This document shows positions 50,863-59,531 of a stretch of 64,000 bases of DNA, one piece after another. The position numbers were made by a program, and so were the translations under genes. Under the pieces are notes generated by a model, which was not told the DNA's origin, searched no databases, and saw only the letters and a list, made by a program, of their open reading frames with translations. Numbering within the stretch: position 1 is the stretch's first letter; each line of letters begins with the position of its first letter. This DNA is from Streptomyces sp. NBC_01260. GTDB lineage: Bacteria; Actinomycetota; Actinomycetes; Streptomycetales; Streptomycetaceae. The DNA lies in contig NZ_CP108464.1 of assembly GCF_036226405.1 (NCBI RefSeq), forward strand, positions 2,604,001 to 2,668,000, read 5' to 3'.

Positions 50863-51842
50863 GCTCCGGCCTCCTTCTTCGCGCCGGTGCCGATCCGCAG
50901 CCGGGAGGCGGCGCGCGGGTCGAGCGCGGTGCGCACGCCCTCGCCGAGGACGGTGAGCGCCAGCACGGTGACGAAGAGCAGCCCGGCCGGGATCAGCAGA
51001 TAGGTGGGCGCGGCCTGGTACCAGGTGTCGGCGTCGCTGAGCATCTGCCCCCAGGACGGCGTGGGCGGCTTGATGCCGACGCCGAGGAAGGACAGGGCGG
51101 CCTCGACGACGATGTTGGCGGGGAAGAGCAGTACGGCGTAGGTGATGACGGGCGCCGCCAGCGCGGGCAGCAGCTCACGCCGGGCGATCTGCCAGGAACC
51201 CCAGCCGCTGAGCCGGGCCGCCGCGACGTGGTCGAGCGATTTCAGGGCGAGGGTCTTGGCGCGCACGATCTTGGAGATGTGGGTCCAGCCGACCAGGCCG
51301 ACGAGCAGGGCGATCAGCACCGGGCGCGGGAACCCGGCCGGGACGACGGCGAGCGCGCCGAGGGCGGCCACCATGACCGGCAGGGCGACCATGACATCGG
51401 TGATCCGGCTGAACACCTGGTCGACGAGGCGGTTGCCGAGACCGGCCGCGAGGCCGACGACGAGGCCGATGGCCACCTGGAGCAGGGTCGCGCCGAGCGC
51501 GACGCCGAGCGAGACCCGGGCGCCGTGCACGACGCGGGCGAAGAGGTCGCGCCCGGTGAGCGGTTCGACGCCGAGCCAGTGCTCGGCGCTGATCCCGCCG
51601 AAGGAGCCGAGCGGCACCCCGCCGGTGGCGGAGTCGACGAGATCCGGGTGGTACGTGGTGGGGTTCTGGCCCTCGATGCCCGCGAGCAGCGGTGCGGCGA
51701 GCGCGGTCAGGACCAGCAGGGCGACGACGGCGGCGGCCACGAGGGCCGAGCGCCGGGTACGCAGCCGTCGCCAGAACGGATGGGCCCCGGAGGCGGGGGC
51801 CGCGACGGCCCCCGCCTCCTTGACCAGCAGTGCTTCGGTCAT
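50859..51842 (-). CDS. Peptide ABC transporter permease (DppC type)
   Basis: A 327-residue permease with the DppC/OppC arrangement: cytoplasmic N-terminus, first membrane segment ALVAAAVVALLVLTALAAPLLAG, extracellular loop with HWLGVEPLTGRDLFARVVHG, and the EAA loop LDHVAAARLSGWGSWQIARRELLPALAAPVI. Here the DppC-type gene precedes the DppB-type gene, whereas most dpp and opp operons place B first. It starts two bases after the binding-protein stop. Confidence 0.9.
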   Translation of the reverse strand: MTEALLVKEAGAVAAPASGAHPFWRRLRTRRSALVAAAVVALLVLTALAAPLLAGIEGQNPTTYHPDLVDSATGGVPLGSFGGISAEHWLGVEPLTGRDLFARVVHGARVSLGVALGATLLQVAIGLVVGLAAGLGNRLVDQVFSRITDVMVALPVMVAALGALAVVPAGFPRPVLIALLVGLVGWTHISKIVRAKTLALKSLDHVAAARLSGWGSWQIARRELLPALAAPVITYAVLLFPANIVVEAALSFLGVGIKPPTPSWGQMLSDADTWYQAAPTYLLIPAGLLFVTVLALTVLGEGVRTALDPRAASRLRIGTGAKKEAGA

Positions 51843-51844
51843 GG

Positions 51845-53572
51845 CTACTTGACCGCGACCTGCGAGATGTCGAGCACGCCGGTCCAGTCGCTGATCACGA
51901 CGTTTCTGACGGACTCGCCGTACAGGCGCTTGTAGACCGGGTGGAACAGCGGAACGGTCAGCGCCTGCTCACCGACCTTCTTGTCGAGCGCACCCCAGCG
52001 CTTGGCGGCGGCGCTCAGGTCGGTCAGCTTGTTGATCTCGTCGATCTCCTTGTTGACCGCGGGGTCGTTCAGCTGGCCGGAGTTGAAGTTGTACCCGGCC
52101 CTGACGATCTGGCGTCCGTCGAAGATCGGGGCGAAGAACGGTCCGCCGGAGGGCCAGTCGGCGCCCCAGCCGCCGAGGAAGAAGCCCGGCTCGGTCTTCA
52201 CGTTGTAGACGGTGTCCGAGTAGGCGTTGGACTCCAGGCCGCGGAGCTTGACGGTGATCCCGGCCTTCTTCAGCGCCTCCTGGAGCGCGGTGGCGATCTC
52301 CGGGCTGGTCGCGAAGTTCTTCTCGTTGTTGTGCGTGAGGGTGACGGTCAGCCCCTTGGGGTAGCCGGCCTCCTTCAGCAGTTCCTTCGCCTTGGCCGCG
52401 TTGCCGGTCTTGCCGGCCGGGAAGGCGTCGTACGGCGTGTAGCCGAACGACGCCTGGTCGGGCAGGAAGGTGGTGGCGGGCTCGGCGAGCGAGGAGCCGC
52501 CCGCGGCGTTGACGACGGAGCTGCGGTCCACGGCGTACGAGATCGCCTGGCGCACCTTCGGGTTGTCGAACGGCTTCACCTTCGGGTTGAAGGCGATGTA
52601 GTTGGTGTAGCCGAAGTGGCCGGTGCCGACCCGGGCCGCAAGCTTCTTGTCACCGCTGACCTTGGCGAGCTCGGCCGGGCCGAGGTTGGTGTCGGTGGTG
52701 ACGGCCGCGGCGTCGGCGCCCTGCGAGGCGGACAGCCGCTGGTTGATGACGGCGGAGTCGAGCCCGGAGCGGACGTCGATCCGGTCGGGGTAGGCCTTGC
52801 GCTCCTCGTCGGTGCCGGCCGACCAGTAGGTGTTGCGTTCCAGGGTGAGGCGCTCGCCGTCGCCCTCGTTCTTGACGACCTTGTACGGGCCGGAGGACAG
52901 CGGGTGCTCCTCGTACTTCGTGCCGGTGTCCTTGGCCTTCGGCACGGGAGTGGTCTGGGTCTGGGTGGCCAGGAAGGGGAACTCGCCCTCGGGCTTGTTG
53001 AGGTGGAAGACGATCGTCTTCGCGTCGGGCGTCAGAATCGAGTCGAGGCCCTTCTTGTCCTTGTACGGGCCCTGGTAGCCGGCCCCGCCGATCAGCCAGT
53101 CGCGCAGGTAGGGCGCGCCGCCGGAGAGCTCGGCCGCGAAGGAGCGCTCGATGCCGTACTTGATGTCGGCACTCGTGATCGCGGTGCCGTCCTCGTACTT
53201 GAGGTTGTCCTTGAGCGTGTACGTCCAGACGGTGGCGTTCTTGCTGGGCGTGCCCAGGTCGGTCGCGAGGTCGGGGACGACCTTCGAGCCGGCCGCGCCG
53301 TCCTCACGGTTGCGGGTGGTGAGCGTGCGGAAGACGAGCGAGGGGACGTTGCCGCCGCCGGAGGTGTAGAGCCGGGCGGGGTCGAAGTCCTCCTGGGGGG
53401 CGCTGTTGAGGACGGTGAGCGTGCCGCCCTTCTTGGGCGCGCCCGCCGCGCCGGAGCTGCCGTCGCCGCCCTTGCTGCTGCCCTCGGGCCCGCAGGCCGC
53501 GGCGCCCGCGGCCACGGCGAGTACTGCGGCGGCCGCTGCTACGCGGCGCGATATGACGGACGGTTGACGCAT
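51845..53572 (-). CDS. Peptide ABC transporter substrate-binding lipoprotein (SBP family 5)
   Basis: A 575-residue lipoprotein of the DppA/OppA family. The signal peptide ends in GAAACGPE (Cys27 as lipid site) and a Gly/Ser linker follows. Domain landmarks: GGTLTVLNSAPQEDFDPARL, LVFRTLTTR, VWTYTLKDNLKYEDGTAIT, SADIKYGIERSFA, EHPLSSGPYKV, RQAISYAVDRSSVV and GADWPSGGPFF. It captures a peptide-like ligand outside the membrane. It is the first structural gene of the minus-strand importer operon. ATG at 53572 is used; the frame is open upstream to 53752 without coding character. A leader ORF with terminal Cys-Cys lies 222 bp upstream. Confidence 0.92.
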   Translation of the reverse strand: MRQPSVISRRVAAAAAVLAVAAGAAACGPEGSSKGGDGSSGAAGAPKKGGTLTVLNSAPQEDFDPARLYTSGGGNVPSLVFRTLTTRNREDGAAGSKVVPDLATDLGTPSKNATVWTYTLKDNLKYEDGTAITSADIKYGIERSFAAELSGGAPYLRDWLIGGAGYQGPYKDKKGLDSILTPDAKTIVFHLNKPEGEFPFLATQTQTTPVPKAKDTGTKYEEHPLSSGPYKVVKNEGDGERLTLERNTYWSAGTDEERKAYPDRIDVRSGLDSAVINQRLSASQGADAAAVTTDTNLGPAELAKVSGDKKLAARVGTGHFGYTNYIAFNPKVKPFDNPKVRQAISYAVDRSSVVNAAGGSSLAEPATTFLPDQASFGYTPYDAFPAGKTGNAAKAKELLKEAGYPKGLTVTLTHNNEKNFATSPEIATALQEALKKAGITVKLRGLESNAYSDTVYNVKTEPGFFLGGWGADWPSGGPFFAPIFDGRQIVRAGYNFNSGQLNDPAVNKEIDEINKLTDLSAAAKRWGALDKKVGEQALTVPLFHPVYKRLYGESVRNVVISDWTGVLDISQVAVK

Positions 53573-53688
53573 CGGAAGGTGACCTCTCGGAGAACTGCCT
53601 GAATGAAGGAAACAGAAACGAATCCGTGCAGGCGGCGACGAGAGACATGTGCACACGACCGGTCGGTACAGGGACCGGAACACTGGAA

Positions 53689-53728
53689 ACTGCCGCGCCT
53701 GCGGACGGAATACGCCCGGTGCGGCAGT
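53689..53728 (-). terminator. Possible attenuator hairpin before the importer operon
   Basis: On the minus strand ACTGCCGC (53728-53721) can pair with GCGGCAGT (53696-53689) and is followed by TTCC. The loop of 24 nt is large, so this is weak. It lies between the Cys-Cys leader ORF and the binding-protein gene, where an attenuator would be expected. Confidence 0.3.
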
Positions 53729-53794
53729 CGGAAAGTCATCCGGCCGGCCCATCAGGGCTCGGGCGGGAGGGGCCGACGCGCACTCGGGCAGGCG

Positions 53795-53890
53795 TCAGCA
53801 ACAGTCGACGTCGGCGACACTGTGCCCGGTCACACCGATGAGCGCCAGCTCAATGGCGGCGCGATCGAAGGTGACGAGGCTGCGTGACAT
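53795..53890 (-). CDS. 31-residue leader peptide ending Cys-Cys
   Basis: ATG at 53890 opens a 31-codon ORF: it begins MSRSLVTFDRAAIELALIG and ends in SVADVDCC, with tandem TGT-TGC codons directly before the TGA. Third-position GC is about 80%, as in real genes. There is no clear ribosome site, as for many leaderless actinobacterial peptides. Position and the terminal Cys codons fit a cis-acting leader that senses cysteine, as known for Cys-containing uORFs before sulfur genes in mycobacteria. The peptide has no other recognisable domain. Confidence 0.6.
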   Translation of the reverse strand: MSRSLVTFDRAAIELALIGVTGHSVADVDCC

Positions 53891-54047
53891 GCCGAGAAAT
53901 ATGAGCGACGGCCCTCACGATGTCAACGCGATACGAGACGACGGTCTCACTATTCGGACAGGTGTCCCGGGGGGAGCATCCCCACCGGTCCGGACACCGG
54001 CCCCCGGCCACCGGACCCGCGACCGCTCGCGCGGACGCGGTCCGGGC

Positions 54048-55382
54048 TCAACCGACCGGATGCACCCAGGCGTTGGCGCGGCACTTGATACCGTCGATAT
54101 TCAGCGATTTGGTCTGCTGCTGCATCACCGGAGCGAGCGCGCCCGGCGTGCCGCAGCTCACATGGTTGTGCCCCAGCCGGTGGCCCACCTCGTGGTTGAT
54201 CAGCATCTGGCGGTAGGAGTAGAGCTTGTCAGGGCCGAAGGTGGAGGACCCCTGGGCCCAGCGATAGGCGTTGATCATCACGCGCTCGGTGGCGGCGGAG
54301 TCGCACGAGACGTTGTCCTGCGTCGTGTCCAGCCCGGATTTCTCGCACCAGACTCCGGTGGTTCCCGGACTGGCCAGCGTGATCACGAAATCCGGCTCGC
54401 CGGTGGAAATCCTTTCGAAGGTCATCTCCCCGTCGTGTGCCCAACTCCGTTCATCATTAAGAGTTTTCTGGACCGCCTCGGCAAAGAGCGCGGAGTCGAG
54501 CCCGAGCCCCTTCTCGACGTCGATCCGGTAGCGGTACTTGCGCCCCTTGCCCGGAGCCTTCGCCTCACCGGGTACGGCTTCGAATTTCCCCGAACCCTTG
54601 AGCTTCGGTGCCAGCGGATAGGCCTTGGCCATTTTCTGCTCGTACGAAAGGGGCTTGAGCACCACCTTGGGCGCGGGGGTATTCCTGTTGTCCGAACGGG
54701 AGGTGTCGTCGGTGCCGTCGCGGTCGACGCCCGCGGGCTGCGCGGCACTGGTCCGGCCGCCGCTGTCGTGGGTGACCTGGCCCGCCACGACCACCGCGAG
54801 CACCGTGGTCACCGCGGCGGCCGCGATACCGGTGAAGGTGCGGCCCCTGCCGCCCCTGGAGTCCTTGGGGTCCTTGGAGTCCTTGGGGGCGTCCTCGCCG
54901 CCCGGCGGCCGCTCGTCCCGGTCGCTGACGGAGCTGCACGGATCGGCGGGGGCGGCCGGTTCAGGTGCCGGGCCGCGGGATGCGGACGGGGCGTCGAAGG
55001 CCTCGACGAACTCCCGTCGCGGTCCCGGTATCAGCGGCTTGGTGCCGGCCCCCTGCGCGTTCCGCGGTACCTGCGGACGCGCCTGTGCCGGTGCCTGGAC
55101 ACCGGTGCGGCCGGGGACGCCGCCCGGCGTGCCCGGCCGCTCGATCGGCCCGGTGCCCCAGCCACCGCCGGGTTCATGTTGTTCGGGGTGACCGCCGCGC
55201 ACCTGGGGAACGCCCTGGAACGGGGTGTGGCCACCGGTGCCCGATGGCACCTCGCCCGGCCGCCTGCGCCGGCCGCTGCCGGGTGCGGGCCGAGTGCCCT
55301 CGCGCCCGGCGCCCGCGTCCACCGGGGCGGGCCCGGCCTCGGGCCCCTTGGCCTCAGGGCCCTTTCGACTGTGTCGTCCCAC
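54048..55382 (-). CDS. DUF3152 membrane-anchored metzincin-like protein
   Basis: A 444-residue protein. Residues 1-180 are disordered (Gly/Pro/Arg-rich with DSKDPKDS). A single membrane helix GIAAAAVTTVLAVVVAGQV (about 185-205) anchors the protein, with the C-terminal domain outside the cell. The DUF3152 domain contains SYRQMLINHEVGHRLGHNHVSC, matching the HExxHxxGxxH zinc motif of metzincins closely enough to suggest a metallopeptidase. Several Cys (CEKSG, NVSCDSAAT, VSCGTPG, IKCRANAW) suggest disulfides. GTG at 55382 lies 8 bp after the stop of the upstream hydrolase gene, so they are likely co-transcribed. Confidence 0.85.
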   Translation of the reverse strand: MGRHSRKGPEAKGPEAGPAPVDAGAGREGTRPAPGSGRRRRPGEVPSGTGGHTPFQGVPQVRGGHPEQHEPGGGWGTGPIERPGTPGGVPGRTGVQAPAQARPQVPRNAQGAGTKPLIPGPRREFVEAFDAPSASRGPAPEPAAPADPCSSVSDRDERPPGGEDAPKDSKDPKDSRGGRGRTFTGIAAAAVTTVLAVVVAGQVTHDSGGRTSAAQPAGVDRDGTDDTSRSDNRNTPAPKVVLKPLSYEQKMAKAYPLAPKLKGSGKFEAVPGEAKAPGKGRKYRYRIDVEKGLGLDSALFAEAVQKTLNDERSWAHDGEMTFERISTGEPDFVITLASPGTTGVWCEKSGLDTTQDNVSCDSAATERVMINAYRWAQGSSTFGPDKLYSYRQMLINHEVGHRLGHNHVSCGTPGALAPVMQQQTKSLNIDGIKCRANAWVHPVG

Positions 55383-55390
55383 GCCCCGGA

Positions 55391-56356
55391 TCAGCTCCCG
55401 CCGTCTTCGTCGAGCAGTTCCCGGAACGCCTGGGCGACCGCCTCCGGGTACTCCATCATCGCCACGTGCCCGGCGTCGGGCAGTGTCAGCAGCCGCGAAT
55501 CGCGGAAGGCCGCGGACGCCCTGCGTGCCATCCGGTACGAGACGAGCCGGTCCCGTCCGCCGTACACGAGCTGGGTCGGCGCGAGCACACGCTCGGCCTG
55601 ACGCCACAGCCCGTGCTGACCGCCCAGCGTGTACGCATCGACGATGCCACGCGCCGAGCGCGCCATGGCGTCCCAGAAGTACGGCAGTTCCAGCCGTCGC
55701 TCCATTTCGGCCACCGCCGCGCGGAAGCCCGTCTCGGAGACCCGTGCCGGATCGCCGTAACAGAGTGCCATGACTCCGCGGGTGCGTTCTTCCGCGCTCC
55801 AGTCCCGGGTCATCCGGGAGACCAGGGACACGAGCCCCGGAACGGCGAGCAGTGCGGTCGGCGCGGCCGACCACTGCACCCGGATCTCGGGGAGCGCGGG
55901 CGAGATCAGGGTGAGCGTGCGCACCAGGTCGGGGCGGACCGCCGCGACCCGGGTCGCCACCGCGCCGCCGAGGGAGTTGCCGAACAGATGGACGGGCCCG
56001 CGCTCCCCCGCGTCCAGGAAGCGGATCACCGCGCGGGCGTGACCGGTGACCGAGTAGTTGCCGTCGTCCGGCGGCGGAGAGTCCCCGAAGCCCGGCAGAT
56101 CGACCGCCTCGCCGTCCAGCACGTCCTGGAGGAGCGGCATCAGCGCCGACCAGTTCTGCGAGGAGCCGCCGAGCCCGTGCACGTAGAGGGCGGGCGCCAG
56201 GCCCGTCCGCTCCGGCGGCCGCGAACGGACGGTCAGCGTGAGTCCGGCCAGCGTCACGGAGCGGAGTCTCTCGCCCTCCGCGACCCTGACCGCGCTCACC
56301 GTGGGGGCCACCGCTGCGGCGGCGGCGCGGACTCCCGGCAGCTCGGTCGAAGACAT
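55391..56356 (-). CDS. Alpha/beta fold hydrolase
   Basis: A 321-residue soluble hydrolase. The oxyanion strand is ALYVHGLGGSSQNW, the nucleophile elbow LFGNSLGGAVA (Ser), the acid LVYGGRDRLVSY and the His in LPDAGHVAMMEYPE. The order and spacing fit epoxide-hydrolase/esterase-type members; the substrate is unknown. The start is ATG at 56356. It is followed by the DUF3152 gene. Confidence 0.88.
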   Translation of the reverse strand: MSSTELPGVRAAAAAVAPTVSAVRVAEGERLRSVTLAGLTLTVRSRPPERTGLAPALYVHGLGGSSQNWSALMPLLQDVLDGEAVDLPGFGDSPPPDDGNYSVTGHARAVIRFLDAGERGPVHLFGNSLGGAVATRVAAVRPDLVRTLTLISPALPEIRVQWSAAPTALLAVPGLVSLVSRMTRDWSAEERTRGVMALCYGDPARVSETGFRAAVAEMERRLELPYFWDAMARSARGIVDAYTLGGQHGLWRQAERVLAPTQLVYGGRDRLVSYRMARRASAAFRDSRLLTLPDAGHVAMMEYPEAVAQAFRELLDEDGGS

Positions 56357-56465
56357 GCGGCAATGTTACGAGACGATCACACCGGGATTCATGTGTTCGC
56401 CGTCACACATCGCGTAGCGGCTTCGGGGCGTTGCTTCTAGGCTCGTGGCAAGGAAGGGAGTCCCC

Positions 56466-56681
56466 ATGACGGTCGACCCCAGTGACCCGGAGACCTTCGA
56501 GGACGTCCAGCCGGACGAACCCGGACAGGAGACGCCCGAGGCGGATGCCGCCGAGCAGCAGGCGGAGCTGCGCCCCGAGAGCGACGAACCACTGACGGAT
56601 CTCGACCGGAACCGCGCGAACGAGGCGGACGCGGCGGAACAGGCCCGCATCGTCACCGACGACGAGGACGATTACCGCTGA
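56466..56681 (+). CDS. Small acidic protein, unknown
   Basis: A 71-residue protein that is strongly acidic throughout (DPSDPETFEDVQPDE, ADAAEQQAELRPESDEP, LDRNRANEADAAEQARIV) and ends DDEDDYR. It has no cysteine or membrane segment. AAGGAAGGAG upstream of the ATG at 56466 decides the start over an in-frame GTG at 56445. Similar short acidic proteins occur in this genomic position in other streptomycetes; the role is unknown. Confidence 0.7.
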   Translation: MTVDPSDPETFEDVQPDEPGQETPEADAAEQQAELRPESDEPLTDLDRNRANEADAAEQARIVTDDEDDYR

Positions 56682-56849
56682 TACGTCCTGCTATACGGCA
56701 CAGGTCAAGAGAATCTGTGGCTACCGCAGTCGTCCGGTCCGTGAAATTCTGCGTCCGCGCCGCGCATACCCGGGTTACCCGAAAGTACGATGGAGGTACG
56801 GCGCAGCGAGCACGGAACGGTGTGTCGGATCACAAATTTGGGAGGCGGC

Positions 56850-57491
56850 GTGACAGCCATCGAGCAGACCGAGGCGGCGCGCCCGCGGGGCACTCGCCTG
56901 CCGCGTCGCGCCCGACGCAATCAGCTCCTGGGCGCCGCCCAGGAGGTCTTCGTCGCGCAGGGCTACCACTCCGCCGCGATGGACGACATCGCGGAACGGG
57001 CCGGGGTCAGCAAACCGGTGCTCTATCAGCACTTCCCGGGCAAGCTGGAGCTGTACCTGGCCCTGCTGGACCAGCACTGCGAGTCGCTGCTCCAGTCGGT
57101 GCGCACGGCGCTCGCGTCGACGAGCGACAACAAGCTGCGCGTGGCCGCGACGATGGACGCCTACTTCGCGTACGTCGAGGACGAGGGCGGCGCCTTCCGG
57201 CTGGTCTTCGAGTCGGACCTGACCAACGAGCCCGCCGTGCGCGAGCGGGTCGACCGGGTCTCGCTGCAGTGCGCCGAGGCGATCTCCGACGTGATCGCCG
57301 GTGACACCGGCCTGTCCAAGGACGAGTCGATGCTGCTCGCCGTGGGCCTGGGCGGGGTGTCCCAGGTGGTCGCCCGCTACTGGCTCTCCAGCCGGTCCGC
57401 CATCCCGCGTGACACTGCGGTGCAGCTGCTCACGTCGCTGGCCTGGCGGGGCATCGCGGGCTTCCCGCTGCACGGCATCGATCAGCACTGA
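56850..57491 (+). CDS. TetR/AcrR family transcriptional regulator
   Basis: A 213-residue regulator with an N-terminal TetR DNA-binding domain: RRNQLLGAAQEVFVAQGYHS, DDIAERAGVSKPVLYQHFPG as helix-turn-helix, then a helical ligand-binding domain. GTG at 56850 has GGGAGG upstream. The neighbouring DUF3107 and small protein genes may be under it, but no operator is recognised. Target and ligand are unknown. Confidence 0.9.
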   Translation: MTAIEQTEAARPRGTRLPRRARRNQLLGAAQEVFVAQGYHSAAMDDIAERAGVSKPVLYQHFPGKLELYLALLDQHCESLLQSVRTALASTSDNKLRVAATMDAYFAYVEDEGGAFRLVFESDLTNEPAVRERVDRVSLQCAEAISDVIAGDTGLSKDESMLLAVGLGGVSQVVARYWLSSRSAIPRDTAVQLLTSLAWRGIAGFPLHGIDQH

Positions 57492-57623
57492 GCGCAGCGG
57501 CCGGCGTCCGTGTTCGCTGCGGGCGTTGCCCGCGGACCCCTGGCCAGTCCCTTCAGCGGGCTAATGTGTGCTGCGTACGGCGCGGTTCACCGCGCAGGGA
57601 CTGACCGTCGGAGGGACATAGCC

Positions 57624-57851
57624 GTGGAGGTCAAGATCGGGGTGCAGCACACGCCCCGGGAGATCGTTCTGGAGAGCGGGCTTTCCGCCGAAGAGGTCGA
57701 GAGCGCGGTTTCCGAGGCTCTCGCCGGCAAGGCGCAGCTGCTCAGCCTCACGGACGAGAAGGGCCGCAAGGTCCTGGTGCCGGCCGACCGGATCGCCTAC
57801 GTGGAGATCGGCGAGCCCAGCACACGACGGGTGGGGTTCGGCGCGCTGTAG
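57624..57851 (+). CDS. DUF3107 protein
   Basis: A 75-residue actinobacterial DUF3107 protein: VKIGVQHTPREIVLESGLSA, EEVESAVSEALAGKAQLLSL, then KVLVPADRIAYVEIGEP and the conserved end RRVGFGAL. Predicted alpha/beta fold; function unknown. GTG at 57624 has GGAGGGAC upstream. Confidence 0.88.
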   Translation: MEVKIGVQHTPREIVLESGLSAEEVESAVSEALAGKAQLLSLTDEKGRKVLVPADRIAYVEIGEPSTRRVGFGAL

Positions 57852-57879
57852 CGGCGCGCACGGACACAGCGACCGCGGA

Positions 57880-57912
57880 AGCGGCCCGGCGGGAGTTCCC
57901 CGCCGGGCCGCT
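57880..57912 (+). terminator. Perfect 14-bp terminator after DUF3107
   Basis: Positions 57880-57893 and 57899-57912 are perfect inverted repeats with a 5-nt loop, followed by TTTCC. The following 57913-58111 shows no gene. Confidence 0.85.
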
Positions 57913-58111
57913 TTCCGTCGTGCCCGGGTACGAGCCGCGCGACGGCGGTCCCGCACGCCGGTCGTTCTGCTGTGGCAGCCGTTCCGGTGCGCGGGCCGTT
58001 GCTGTGCGACAGCTGAGCGAAGCCTGTCCGCGGGAGGGTTGCGTTCCGCGGCCCTGGGGTAGTACCGCCTACGACCGAATTGCCCGCCCCGTACCTGCGA
58101 GGTGATCATCT

Positions 58112-58381
58112 GTGATCTTGGAAATCCTGGGCTCCGTCGTGCTGGGACTCGCCCTCTCCTGGGCGGCGCTCCGCTCCCTGTCGCCCCGTCTCCCGTCCCC
58201 TCGGGCCGTCTTCGGCACCGGAGCGCTGGGAGCCCTGTTCGGCCTGTATCTGATGCACTCGGTGCTGGGCTCCGGCCACGCGGCGGCGACGCTGATCGGC
58301 GCGGTGCTCATCTCCGCGGTGACGGTGTCCCTGCTGATCCGGCCGCGCAGCCGCCGGATCAGCCGGTCGGCGGCGGCCTGA
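58112..58381 (+). CDS. Small membrane protein, unknown
   Basis: An 89-residue protein with about three membrane segments: ILEILGSVVLGLALSWAALR, VFGTGALGALFGLYLMHSVL and AATLIGAVLISAVTVSLLI, and a basic cytoplasmic end RPRSRRISRS. GTG at 58112 is used. It converges with the ferritin-like gene, with 30 bp between stops. No function assigned. Confidence 0.7.
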   Translation: MILEILGSVVLGLALSWAALRSLSPRLPSPRAVFGTGALGALFGLYLMHSVLGSGHAAATLIGAVLISAVTVSLLIRPRSRRISRSAAA

Positions 58382-58411
58382 CGCCGCCGCCGCGGCCCCC
58401 GCGAGGCGGTC

Positions 58412-59146
58412 CTAGGCCGCAAGCCCCAGAGTGGCCATGCGCTTGGTGTGCGCCTCGGTGATCCGCGAGAACATCCGGCCGACCTCGGCCAGGTCGAATC
58501 CGTCGGCGACCCCGCCCACCAGCATGGTCGACAGCGCGTCGCGGTCGGCCACCACCCGCTGCGCCTGCGAGAGCGCCTCGCCCATCAGCCGGCGTGCCCA
58601 CAGCGCGAGCCGGCCGCCGAGCCTCGGGTCCGCCTCGATCGCGGCGCGCACCTTCTCGACGGCGAAGTTGCCGTGGCCCGTGTCGTCGAGCACGGCGAGC
58701 ACGAGGGAGCGGGTGTCGGAGTCGAGCCGGGCCGCGACCTCGCGGTAGAAGTCACTGGCGATCGAGTCACCGACATAGGCCTTGACCAGGCCTTCCAGCC
58801 AGTCCGACGGCGCGGTCTGGCGGTGGAAGTCGTCGAGCGCCTTGGCGAACGGCTCCATGGCGCCGGTCGGCTCCACCTCGATCGCCGTCAGCCGGTCGGT
58901 CAGCCGCTCGAAGTGATGGAATTCCGCGGACGCCATCTTCGCCAGCGCCGCCTTGTCACCCAGCGTCGGCGCGAGTTTCGCGTCCTCGGCGAGCCTCTCG
59001 AAGGCCGCCAGCTCCCCGTAGGCAAGTGCCCCCAGCAGGTCCACGACGGCGGCCCGGTACTGCGGCTCCGTGGACGCGGTGGCCCAGTCCTGGTCGGCGA
59101 TTTTGGTGGATGCGGGGGTTTGCGTGGCGTTGTCAGGCGTCTCCAT
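58412..59146 (-). CDS. Ferritin-like fold protein
   Basis: A 244-residue all-helical protein annotated in streptomycetes as ferritin-like fold-containing. The first metal-ligand helices read ALAYGELAAFERLAEDA and MASAEFHHFERLTDRL (E...ExxH), while the second pair reads IASDFYREVAA and AVLDDTGHGNFAVEKV, in which ExxH has become DxxH. It may still bind a di-iron or di-manganese site. Related to tRNA-modifying MiaE-type hydroxylases in fold; the role here is unknown. ATG at 59146 is used. Confidence 0.82.
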   Translation of the reverse strand: METPDNATQTPASTKIADQDWATASTEPQYRAAVVDLLGALAYGELAAFERLAEDAKLAPTLGDKAALAKMASAEFHHFERLTDRLTAIEVEPTGAMEPFAKALDDFHRQTAPSDWLEGLVKAYVGDSIASDFYREVAARLDSDTRSLVLAVLDDTGHGNFAVEKVRAAIEADPRLGGRLALWARRLMGEALSQAQRVVADRDALSTMLVGGVADGFDLAEVGRMFSRITEAHTKRMATLGLAA

Positions 59147-59531
59147 GGAGCGCAGAATAGCCCGCCCGCCGAGCGGCGGAGGGGTCCGGCCGCCGACTGA
59201 CGTCACACCGTTCCGATGAATTCGCCCAACACAGATGCGCGAATCCGGGGTACAGTGGTATTGCGCTTACTGAGCATTTTGCAACTGCTCGTGGCGCGAA
59301 ATTGAATGAGGATGCCCGGTCGGTGGCCCGATCGGCTCCGACCCGACAGCCCTCCACGCGATGCGTACGCCACGTGCGACCGCAGATGAGGGGCCCCCTC
59401 AGCGGCACGAGCGCTCGAGCGACGGCAGTGGTCCCGCGCCACCCGGCCCATCCACGGCCGGATGACCAACCCCGGCACGGTACGACCCCCTTCGTTCGCC
59501 TCGGACCGCGTTTCACAGAAGAGGCAATACC
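59147..59531. promoter_or_regulatory. Divergent promoter region between ferritin-like and DEAD-box genes
   Basis: No gene is seen in these 385 bp. AT-richer patches around 59230-59310 are candidate promoters for both directions, but I cannot fix -10 and -35 boxes. The long untranslated lead into the helicase is typical of cold-responsive RNA helicase mRNAs, though no regulatory fold is recognised. Confidence 0.4.

Noticed and set aside
51830..53602. A plus-strand frame opposite the substrate-binding protein
   Set aside because: No domain visible; the opposite strand has a clear lipoprotein and DppA-type motifs.
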